Shown here: positions 1-5,399 of the stretch, piece by piece
How positions within the stretch are numbered: position 1 is the first letter of the stretch
How the letters are laid out: every line of letters starts with the position of its first letter
From: Gammaproteobacteria bacterium
GTDB lineage: Bacteria > Pseudomonadota > Gammaproteobacteria > Steroidobacterales > Steroidobacteraceae
DNA length: 6,327 nt
Reading direction: 5' to 3'
NCBI GenBank assembly: GCA_020846815.1
Contig: JADLDF010000038.1
Location: 1-6,327, forward strand
The notes under the pieces: model-generated
Database searches by the model: none
What the model was told of the DNA's origin: nothing
What the model saw: the letters and a program-made list of their open reading frames with translations, nothing else
Translations under genes and position numbers: made by a program

Positions 1-314
1 AGGTCGTCAAGGCCGGCGACATCGTCAAGGTCAAGGTGCTGGAGGTCGACGTGAAGCGGCGGCGCATCGCGCTGTCGATGCGTCTCGACGAGCCGGCCGG
101 GCCGCGCGAGGCGCGCGCCGCGGGCGGCGAGCGCGGTCGCGACGCACCGCGCGGCGCGGGGCATGACAGCACGCGCCATGGCGGCGCAGGCCGCGGCGTG
201 CCCGGTCGCGAGGGTCGCCGCGAACCGGGCCATGGCAGCACGCCACGGCGCGACGAGCCGCGCGGCGACGGCATCATGGCGGATGCGCTGAAGAGGGCCT
301 TGCAGCGGCGCTGA
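1..314 (+). CDS. tex: Tex, S1-domain RNA-binding transcription accessory protein (C-terminal fragment)
   Basis: This is the 3' end of a gene whose start lies before the window; the first complete codon is at position 3 and the TGA stop is at 312-314. The first ~28 residues ([16 protein letters not shown], then basic residues and RIALSMRL) are the last strands of an S1 RNA-binding domain, in the form typical of the Tex C-terminus. They are followed by a ~60-residue tail rich in Gly, Arg, Asp and His, probably disordered, and a final short helix ([12 protein letters not shown]) that resembles the end of many proteobacterial Tex proteins. Tex is a large (~750-800 residue) cytoplasmic nucleic-acid-binding protein linked to transcription and RNA metabolism; only about 103 residues are visible here. 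Other S1 proteins are possible (ribosomal protein S1, PNPase), but the VKVKVLEVD...RIALSMRL sequence plus the terminal ADALK..L helix favour Tex. It is convergent with the pilus-type cluster and so not part of that operon. Confidence 0.85.
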   Translation, partial: VVKAGDIVKVKVLEVDVKRRRIALSMRLDEPAGPREARAAGGERGRDAPRGAGHDSTRHGGAGRGVPGREGRREPGHGSTPRRDEPRGDGIMADALKRALQRR

Positions 315-327
315 GCGCCACCGCTGC
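302..327. terminator. GC-rich hairpin over the tex stop codon, possible weak or bidirectional terminator
   Basis: GGCGC (307-311) pairs with GCGCC (315-319) around a three-base loop that is exactly the tex TGA stop. GCAGC (302-306) pairs with GCTGC (323-327) to extend the stem, leaving a three-base bulge (320-322). An alternative outer pairing is GCAGCGG (302-308) with CCGCTGC (321-327). No T-run follows on either strand, so this is not a canonical intrinsic terminator. The position between two convergent genes makes a role in transcript ending plausible but unproven. A second, weaker inverted repeat (CGCGGC 352-357 with GCCGCG 375-380) lies nearer the pilin stop, with a 17-base loop. In DNA this GC-rich, such pairings arise easily by chance. 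Confidence 0.3.
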
Positions 328-382
328 GCTGCTCGCGGTCACGGTCCCGGGCGCGGCTCGCAGGAAACGCCGTCGCCGCGTC

Positions 383-1066
383 TCAGGGCAGCGCGCCGGC
401 CTGCAGCATCCGGTAGACCAGCACCGGCGTGGGCACCCAGCCGACGAGATCGTCGAAGTTCTCGCCGGGCACGTCGAGGACGAACTCGGCATCGCCGTCC
501 GAGTTCTCCTGCTCGCGCAGGTCGGGGCTGCCGGCGGACGCGAGGCCCGACGGACCGCGGCTGCCGCGCGCATTGGCGCCGTGCGAGACGATGACTGCCG
601 GCACGGCGCCGGCCAGCACCACGGCCGCGCCGTTGCGCACGACGTTGTCGCCGGCGCTCGCCAGCGTGAACGCGGGAGCCTGGCGCGAGAACGCCGCGCT
701 GACGCGATAGCTGAAGCGGCGGCTCCAGGCGTCGCCCTGCGGCAGCGACAGCGTCGCCCAGGGCACGGCGCCCGCCGGGCCGCCGGTGCAGCCCGCAGCC
801 GTGGGTGCGCGCTCGAGGCCCGCGCCCGCCACGGTTTCGGCGACGGCCGGATCCGCGGGACAGGGCAGGCGACGGTTCACGACCGCGAAGGCGATCAGTG
901 CGTCGCGGATTTCCTCCATCTGCGCCTCGGTGCCACTGTAGCGCTGCCGCTGCTGCAGCGCCCCGACCGTGCCCAGCGTGCCGCCGACCAGCAGGCCGAC
1001 GATCAGCAGCACGACTGCGAGCTCGATCAGCGAGAATCCGCGGCTGCGTGCCGGCATGGGCTTCAT
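383..1066 (-). CDS. Type IV prepilin / pseudopilin with canonical N-terminal cleavage and methylation motif
   Basis: A 227-residue filament subunit. The short basic leader ends in RSRG, followed by FSLIELAVVLLIVGLLVGG: the classic class III signal peptide. Prepilin peptidase would cut between Gly10 and Phe11 and N-methylate Phe; Glu15 is the +5 glutamate used in filament assembly. The hydrophobic helix continues through about residue 60 (QMEEIRDALIAFAVVN). The C-terminal head contains RLPCPADP (67-73), VPWATLSLP (101-109), a DAWSRRFSYRV strand, AVIVSHGANARG, an acidic ENSDGDAEF loop (187-195) and the ending FDDLVGWV...YRMLQAGALP. I remember this combination from a conserved but little-studied group of proteobacterial prepilins. 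Cys69 and Cys93 could form a disulfide. The start chosen is the ATG whose last two bases belong to the TGA of the upstream gene (ATGA); an ATG three codons later is an alternative. No clear Shine-Dalgarno sequence precedes either start, so translation probably depends on coupling. It is the last gene of the cluster. Whether it is the major subunit or a minor one cannot be decided from sequence. Confidence 0.93.
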   Translation of the reverse strand: MKPMPARSRGFSLIELAVVLLIVGLLVGGTLGTVGALQQRQRYSGTEAQMEEIRDALIAFAVVNRRLPCPADPAVAETVAGAGLERAPTAAGCTGGPAGAVPWATLSLPQGDAWSRRFSYRVSAAFSRQAPAFTLASAGDNVVRNGAAVVLAGAVPAVIVSHGANARGSRGPSGLASAGSPDLREQENSDGDAEFVLDVPGENFDDLVGWVPTPVLVYRMLQAGALP

Positions 1067-1596
1067 GGGCAGGCGGCGGCCACGCTGGCCGCATCGAGCA
1101 CCAGCGCGACGGCGACGTCACCGGCATCGAGATACTGGGCCGGATCGACCGATCCCGGACAGAGCGTGCGACCGGCAGCCACGCCGCGCACCTGGCCGGC
1201 AACGGGCGAGCCGGCCGCGATCATGCGTGCCGTGGACCCGTCACGTTCCATCCACAAGCAGGTGCCGGATGCGTCGTGCAGCGGCGGCAGCCCGAGCGTG
1301 CGCCAGGGCAGCCAGCCGCGCGTGATGCCCGGACAGGCAGCTGCCGCGACTCCCTCGGCGGCCGCCCCCTCCGGACAGGCGAGCAGCGCATCGAGCGGCA
1401 GTGCCGGATCCGCGCAATGCTGCTGCAGGGCATGCCCGCGCAGCGCGTCGCGCGCCAGCGCCAGTGCACGCTGCTGCGCGGCAACGGCGCGGTCGGGCCG
1501 CGCGAGCGGCCGCAGCGCGGCGACGGCCGCGGCCGTCGCCACCGTGAACAGCACGGCCAGCAGCACCAGCAGCGCGGCACCGCGCTGTCGCCTCAT
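1063..1596 (-). CDS. Minor pseudopilin-like protein lacking Glu+5 (PilX/GspK-like N-terminus)
   Basis: 177 residues. The N-terminus, MRRQRG followed by AALLVLLAVLFTVATAAAVAAL, is a type IV pilin-like leader and membrane helix. The likely cleavage is Gly6|Ala7, and +5 is Val, not Glu. Absence of Glu+5 is known for GspK and some PilX-type minor subunits that sit at the filament tip. Residues 96-115 (LPWRTLGLPPLHDASG..LW) match the LPW motif of the neighbouring prepilin, and a later AAGSPVAGQVRG segment also belongs to this pilin type as I remember it. Six cysteines (61, 74, 88, 113, 146, 176) lie in the exported head, which suggests disulfide bonding. The ATG overlaps the stop of the upstream gene (ATGA), and a good GGAGA ribosome-binding site sits 7 nt upstream. 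Its stop in turn overlaps the prepilin start. Probable role: a minor or initiating subunit of the filament. At 177 residues it is much shorter than GspK (~320), so I do not assign that name. Confidence 0.8.
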   Translation of the reverse strand: MRRQRGAALLVLLAVLFTVATAAAVAALRPLARPDRAVAAQQRALALARDALRGHALQQHCADPALPLDALLACPEGAAAEGVAAAACPGITRGWLPWRTLGLPPLHDASGTCLWMERDGSTARMIAAGSPVAGQVRGVAAGRTLCPGSVDPAQYLDAGDVAVALVLDAASVAAACP

Positions 1597-2063
1597 CGCA
1601 GGATCTCCATGCCGACGCGGACGTGGCGTTCGGAGCCGTCGGCCGCGACGAGCCGCGCACCGTCGCGCGTGACCCGCACGCGATAGCCGCGCCAGGTGCC
1701 GCCATCGGCGATGCGCTCGCCGGCGATCCACACGACCGGCCGTGCATCGCGGCCGACGGTGATGCCTTCGACGCGCGCGGCGGCGCGTGCCGCCGCCCTC
1801 GCCGAGACCTCGCCGGCCTCGCTCGGCGGCGCGGTCGCGGCTGCGGCTGCGGCCGCGGTCGCAACCTTGGCAGCCGGCACGTCCTCGCGGGACGCGAGCG
1901 GACGACCGGCCAGCCGGTCGCGGGTGATCGCGGCGCGCTCGGCCGGCGTGAAGAACACGCGCGGCAGCTCCGCGGCCTGCGAGCACGACGGCACGAACGA
2001 GGGCACGCAGAGCAGCACGAGCAGCGCCGCGGCGATGGCCCGTCTCGCGAGGCCGATGATCAC
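1593..2063 (-). CDS. Small exported pilus-assembly protein, GspC/PilP/MshK-like
   Basis: 156 residues. It begins with a hydrophobic signal (RRAIAAALLVLLCVPSFVPS), followed by SCSQAAELP. Signal peptidase I could cut after SQA; alternatively, Cys27 in VPSC is a poor lipobox with Pro at -2. The mature start, LPRVFFTPAERAAITRDR (33-50), is a motif I associate with small proteins beside type IV filament genes. A low-complexity Ala-rich linker (~64-97) leads to a compact C-terminal domain, VEGITVGRDARPVVWIAGERI...YRVRVTRDGARLVAADG. Its strand pattern resembles the homology region of GspC/PilP, which links inner-membrane proteins to the secretin. The start is GTG in a GTGA overlap with the upstream gene, with AGGGGG 7 nt before it; the stop overlaps the next ATG. 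Likely role: periplasmic connector to an outer-membrane channel. This is inferred from domain pattern and neighbours; sequence similarity to named families is weak. Confidence 0.68.
   Translation of the reverse strand: MIIGLARRAIAAALLVLLCVPSFVPSCSQAAELPRVFFTPAERAAITRDRLAGRPLASREDVPAAKVATAAAAAAATAPPSEAGEVSARAAARAAARVEGITVGRDARPVVWIAGERIADGGTWRGYRVRVTRDGARLVAADGSERHVRVGMEILR
1604..1608 (-). promoter_or_regulatory. Ribosome-binding site for the PilX/GspK-like pseudopilin
   Basis: GGAGA lies 7 nt before the ATG at 1596-1594, inside the 3' end of the upstream gene. It supports the ATGA-overlap start rather than any upstream in-frame codon. Confidence 0.65.
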
Positions 2064-2716
2064 GTCGTCGCCCCCTGCGATCCGGGCGTCTCCGGCGACT
2101 CGGGCGCGAGCACCGCGAAGCGGCGCAGCGTGCAGACCGCGCCGAGCACGGCCGTGTCGGCGCGTCGCTCGAGCCGGCAGCGTTCGACGCGCACCACGGC
2201 GCCGCCGGCTGCGCGCGCGCGCGCGAGCAGTGTGACGATCTCGCCTTCGTGCAAGCCCTCGACCTCGAGCACCAGATCGTTCGCCGCCAGTCGCGGCGCC
2301 GCGAGCCCGCGCTCGTCGTACCAGGCCTGCGTGGCGGGTGGCAGCGGCAGCGTCGACTCCGCACCGACTTCCACTGCGAAGCGCAGTGGCCGCAGCGACT
2401 CGGCGGCCGCCGATACGGCCTCGACCCAGCCGACACGATCGGCCTCGGCCGTGAACCCGCGCACGTGCAGCGCGGCTACCCGCGCCTCGCGCTCACCGAG
2501 CTCGCCCGCCAGCATGCGCAGCGCCGCCGATTCGGCATGCGCCGCCTGCAGCGCAGCCTGCTCGCTGTCGAAGGCCTGGACGCCGCGCGACATGCGCAGG
2601 CCCTGCAGGCCGAGGACCACGATGCCCGAGGCCAGCACGGCACCGCAGAGCAGGATCGCGCGCAGCATCCGCCCGCGATGCGCCGAAGCCCACATCTGTT
2701 TCAGCCGCGCGCTCAC
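2060..2716 (-). CDS. GspM/PilO-like inner-membrane assembly protein
   Basis: 218 residues from the GTG start. The architecture is the GspM/PilO one: a short basic cytoplasmic N-terminus (RLKQMWASAHRGRML), one membrane helix (about 18-38, ILLCGAVLASGIVVLGLQGL), a charged Ala/Glu-rich coiled-coil stretch (about 46-85) and a periplasmic ferredoxin-like domain (about 145-205: LVLEVEGLHEGEIVTLLARARAAGG, then VRVERCRLERR and VCTLRRF). Proteins of this type pair with GspL or PilN to form the alignment subcomplex between the motor and the filament base. Cys180 and Cys195 lie in adjacent predicted strands and could be disulfide-bonded. The reading frame stays open upstream to another GTG at 2740, but the GTG at 2716-2714 is preferred: it overlaps the upstream TGA (GTGA) and has AGGAGA 7 nt before it. 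The stop overlaps the next GTG in the same way. The family assignment rests on architecture and position after the GspL-like gene. Confidence 0.75.
   Translation of the reverse strand: MSARLKQMWASAHRGRMLRAILLCGAVLASGIVVLGLQGLRMSRGVQAFDSEQAALQAAHAESAALRMLAGELGEREARVAALHVRGFTAEADRVGWVEAVSAAAESLRPLRFAVEVGAESTLPLPPATQAWYDERGLAAPRLAANDLVLEVEGLHEGEIVTLLARARAAGGAVVRVERCRLERRADTAVLGAVCTLRRFAVLAPESPETPGSQGATT
2071..2076 (-). promoter_or_regulatory. Ribosome-binding site for the GspC/PilP-like gene
   Basis: AGGGGG lies 7 nt before the GTG at 2063-2061, which overlaps the TGA of the GspM/PilO-like gene. The site is purine-rich but not a perfect Shine-Dalgarno sequence. The signal peptide beginning right after this GTG supports the start independently. 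Confidence 0.5.
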
Positions 2717-4185
2717 GTCGGCATCTCCTGCCGCAGGCACACGGCCCAGCGCGCATCGGAGCGTGCTTCGTCGCGATCCGCGGTGACCACGACGGCATCG
2801 CGGCGGCCGATCGCGCGCGCCGCAGCGCCGGCGCGCCAGGGCGCGAGCCCGGCGGCCGCCTCCCGCACCCAGCCGAGCGCCGCATCGCGACGCCGCACGC
2901 CCAGGCCCTCGGCCAGGCCGAACTCCACGAGGATCGTCGCCTCCGGCCCGACGGCACAGGCCGCGGCGACATCGAGGTCCGTGGCGGCGGCGGCCGGGAC
3001 CTCGGCCGGATCCGGCGCGACGACCGCTGCCGCGGCCTCGGCCGAGCCGGCGAGCGGCATCGCGCGCAGCTCCACACTCTGTACGGTCACGTCCTGCTGC
3101 GCACCGAAGCCGACACCGACGATCGCCAGCGTAGCCTCGGGATCCACGCTACCCGCAGCGAGGCTGCGCTCGGCCTCGGGCAGAGTCGCGACCTCGGCCA
3201 GCGTGAAGCCGCGCCGCTCGAGGTCCGCACTGAGCTGCGAGGCATCCTGCGTGATGACGGCATGCTGCGCCACCACGTCGGCCGTCGCGGCCGAAACGTG
3301 CTGGATCCGCCACTCGAAGCCGACGGCGACGAGGATCGCCAGCACCGCGGCCGCGGCCGCGGCGAGCCGCGAGCCACGCTCGAGCTCCCGCGCCAGCCAG
3401 CCCATGCGCAGCTCGTCGGGCGCGAGCTGCGGCGCGCCGGGGTCGTCGACCGCGAGCTCGAGCAGCGCCTGCAAGCCATCGCTTTCGGGGTCGGGCAATC
3501 CAGGGACGCGCGGGGCACTCGAAGGCGCGACGTCCACGCCGGCCGGCAGGCAGGCCGCCGCCGTGGCGTCGTCCATGCCCCAGAACCACAGCTCGACCGA
3601 TTCGCCACGCGCCACGCGCTGCGTGTTCTGCAGATACTGGACGGTACGCGCGATCTCCGCGGCCGTCGCCTGCGGCGCGAGCGGCCCGGTCAGGCGCGAC
3701 AGCGTCGGGCGCCCGTCGTCGAGGAACAGCAGGCGCACGCCGGCCGGCGTCGGCAGCACGATCAGCACGCGGCGCTGGCGGATGCGGGCGCGGCGCAACC
3801 ACTCGCCGGCGAGCAGCGCAGGCGTGGTCACGGCGCGCAGCGCATGTTCGTGCGCGAGCTCGCCGAGCGCATCCTGCAGCGCCGCGCCGCCGGGCACCGC
3901 GATCAGCACGGCATCGTTGCCATCGACCTCGCGGCCGCGACGCAGCGGCTGTACCAGCGCCAGCGACACGCCGGGGAATTCGCGCTCCAGGCGCCGCCGT
4001 CGCAGCAGACGGCCGTCGTGGCCGCGCATCGCCGGCAGTTTGGCGAGCACGTAGGACTCGTCGGGAAAATCGACGACGGCGACCACGGCCGAGCGGGGCG
4101 CCGGCTCGCCGGGCTGCAGCGTCCGGCCATCGTGGCGCCAGCTGCGCGACTCGCCGGGTGAGAGGTACTGGACCGCGCGTTGCAT
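2713..4185 (-). CDS. GspL / PilM-PilN-like bitopic assembly protein
   Basis: 490 residues with one membrane helix (about 273-289, LAAAAAAVLAILVAVGF). The cytoplasmic part (1-270) has segments that fit a strongly diverged actin-like fold of the PilM/GspL type: VVAVVDFPDESYVLAKLPAMRG, a basic RRRRLEREFP helix, DAVLIAVPGG, VLIVLPTPAGVRLLFLDDGRP..SRLTG, and AEIARTVQYLQNTQR. As I remember, this set of segments recurs in unnamed proteins next to pilus-type ATPases in other Proteobacteria. After the helix come a coiled-coil-like stretch (about 298-322) and a periplasmic region of ~170 residues with two possible PilN/GspL-like alpha-beta modules (about 350-376 and 415-465) separated by an Ala/Pro-rich linker. 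In known systems such a protein contacts the ATPase inside and the GspM/PilO partner outside. The ATG lies 5 bp after the GspF stop with GGGAG 9 nt upstream; the TGA overlaps the next GTG. The GspL-like topology is clear; detailed homology is not provable by eye. Confidence 0.7.
   Translation of the reverse strand: MQRAVQYLSPGESRSWRHDGRTLQPGEPAPRSAVVAVVDFPDESYVLAKLPAMRGHDGRLLRRRRLEREFPGVSLALVQPLRRGREVDGNDAVLIAVPGGAALQDALGELAHEHALRAVTTPALLAGEWLRRARIRQRRVLIVLPTPAGVRLLFLDDGRPTLSRLTGPLAPQATAAEIARTVQYLQNTQRVARGESVELWFWGMDDATAAACLPAGVDVAPSSAPRVPGLPDPESDGLQALLELAVDDPGAPQLAPDELRMGWLARELERGSRLAAAAAAVLAILVAVGFEWRIQHVSAATADVVAQHAVITQDASQLSADLERRGFTLAEVATLPEAERSLAAGSVDPEATLAIVGVGFGAQQDVTVQSVELRAMPLAGSAEAAAAVVAPDPAEVPAAAATDLDVAAACAVGPEATILVEFGLAEGLGVRRRDAALGWVREAAAGLAPWRAGAAARAIGRRDAVVVTADRDEARSDARWAVCLRQEMPT
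2724..2729 (-). promoter_or_regulatory. Ribosome-binding site deciding the GTG start of the GspM/PilO-like gene
   Basis: On the minus strand AGGAGA lies 7 nt before the GTG at 2716-2714, and that GTG overlaps the stop of the upstream gene. Spacing and sequence are near ideal, which favours this start over the GTG at 2740 eight codons upstream, whose coding sequence would contain this site. Confidence 0.7.
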
Positions 4186-4190
4186 GGGAA

Positions 4191-5399
4191 TCAGCTCCCG
4201 AACTGCGTGATCGTGTCGTAGACCGGTCCGAGCACGGCGACCATGACCCAGCCGAGCACGGCGCCCATGACCAGGGTCAGCGCCGGTTCGATCATCGACT
4301 GCAGGCCATCGAGGCGCTCGTCGACGTCGCGCGTGAAGAAGTAGCTGACATTGCGCAGCGAGGCGTCGAGCTGCCCGGTCATCTCGCCGATGCGCAGCAT
4401 GCGCACGACGAAGGTCGGGAAGATCTCGAGCGTGGCGAACGCCTCCGACACCGGCGAGCCCTGCGCCACCAGCGTGCGGGCGCGCCCCAGCGCATGGGCG
4501 ATCGCGAGGTTCCCGGCCGATCGTTCGCAGTGCGCGAGCGCATCCAGCACCGCGATGCCGGAGCCGAACATCAGCGCGAAGGTGTTGGCGAACCTGGCCA
4601 GCACGATCTTGCGTGCCACCTCGCCGACCAGCGGCAGCCGCAGCACCCAGGCGTCGCGCGCCAGCCGCAGGCGCTCGCTGCGCGCGATCGCGAAACGCAG
4701 CAGCAGCCAGCCGAGCGGCGGAGCGGCGGCCAGGACCGGCCACCAGGCCGCCACCACGCCGGAAGTCGCCATCAGCACGCGGGTCTGCAGCGGCAGCTCG
4801 CGGCCGAAGCCGGAGAGGAACAGCGACAGCTGCGGCACCAGGTAGACCATGAGGAAGCAGACCACGGCGAAGATCACCACCGCGACGAAGGCGGGGTAGC
4901 GCACCGCCTTGCTGGTGCGCACCGAGAGCTCGTCCTGCCACTTGAGGCTGCGCACGATCTCGCCGAGCACGTCGGCGAGCCGCCCGGTGACTTCACCGGT
5001 GTGCACCAGTCCGACCAGCAGGGCGTCGAAGCTCGCCGACTGCGCGGCCAGCGCCTCGGACAGCGTCGAGCCGGTCTCGATGCGGTCGATCAGGTCGGTC
5101 ATGACCTGCTGGATCGCGGGTGTGGTCGCCGAGTCGCGCAGGTCGGCGAGCGCATCGAGCATCGGCACGCCGGCGCGCAGCAGCGACTCGAGCTGGACGA
5201 AGAAGTTGATCAGCTCCCGGCCGCGCAGCCGCGCACGGCGCAGGAACCAGGGCATGACGTTCTGCACCGGCTCGGCCGCCAGCAGCTCGAGGCCGACGCG
5301 TGCGAGCCGCCCCTCGAGCTCGCGCTCGTTGTCGGCGCGGCTCTCGCCGCGGACCACCCGGCCCGCGACGTCGGCGGCACGATAGCGGTAGAGACTCAT
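4191..5399 (-). CDS. gspF: GspF/PilC-type inner-membrane platform protein
   Basis: 402 residues, the normal length for this family. The start MSLYRYRAADVAGRVVRGE is typical of GspF. Two T2SSF repeats are clear. The first (about 63-185) has FFVQLESLLRAGVPMLDAL, ETGSTLSEAL and LVHTGEVTGRL; the second (about 268-392) has FANTFALMFGSGIAVLDAL, GSPVSEAF and MLRIGEMTGQLD. Membrane segments lie near 168-190, 210-235 and 370-392. The protein forms the polytopic platform under the filament, coupling the cytoplasmic ATPase to subunit extraction from the membrane. The ATG overlaps the stop of the ATPase gene (ATGA), the usual E-F order. The frame stays open well upstream of this ATG, but those codons are out-of-frame reading of the ATPase gene. 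I cannot separate GspF from PilC reliably by eye, so the symbol is a family label. Confidence 0.93.
   Translation of the reverse strand: MSLYRYRAADVAGRVVRGESRADNERELEGRLARVGLELLAAEPVQNVMPWFLRRARLRGRELINFFVQLESLLRAGVPMLDALADLRDSATTPAIQQVMTDLIDRIETGSTLSEALAAQSASFDALLVGLVHTGEVTGRLADVLGEIVRSLKWQDELSVRTSKAVRYPAFVAVVIFAVVCFLMVYLVPQLSLFLSGFGRELPLQTRVLMATSGVVAAWWPVLAAAPPLGWLLLRFAIARSERLRLARDAWVLRLPLVGEVARKIVLARFANTFALMFGSGIAVLDALAHCERSAGNLAIAHALGRARTLVAQGSPVSEAFATLEIFPTFVVRMLRIGEMTGQLDASLRNVSYFFTRDVDERLDGLQSMIEPALTLVMGAVLGWVMVAVLGPVYDTITQFGS
4195..4199 (-). promoter_or_regulatory. Ribosome-binding site for the GspL/PilM-like gene
   Basis: GGGAG lies 9 nt before the ATG at 4185-4183, within the last codons of gspF. 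This is the only junction of the cluster without overlapping codons (5-bp gap), so this gene has its own initiation signal even though it is close enough for coupling. Confidence 0.5.

Noticed and set aside
315..382. Small gene, RNA gene or promoter between the convergent stops
   Set aside because: Only 68 bp, no start/RBS pairing, no tRNA-like fold and no -35/-10 pattern seen; two convergent genes need no promoter here.
1783..1866. GC-rich repeated GCG/GCC run that could look like a DNA repeat or regulatory element
   Set aside because: It encodes the Ala-rich linker of the GspC/PilP-like protein, which explains the repetitiveness.
1597..2436. Upstream extension of the pseudopilin frame to a start at 2436
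   Set aside because: The extra ~280 codons are Arg-rich out-of-frame reading of two other genes. The true start at 1596 has a ribosome-binding site, an ATGA overlap and a pilin leader.
2717..2740. Upstream GTG at 2740 as the start of the GspM/PilO-like gene
   Set aside because: It would give a 27-nt overlap with the upstream gene and place AGGAGA inside the coding sequence. GTG at 2716 has ideal spacing and a GTGA overlap.
2249..4054. Long plus-strand open frame (601 codons) antisense to the GspL-like and GspM-like genes
   Set aside because: It is low-complexity Ser/Ala/Arg/Thr sequence with no domain, and it lies opposite two well-supported genes. In DNA this GC-rich, stop codons are rare in antisense frames.
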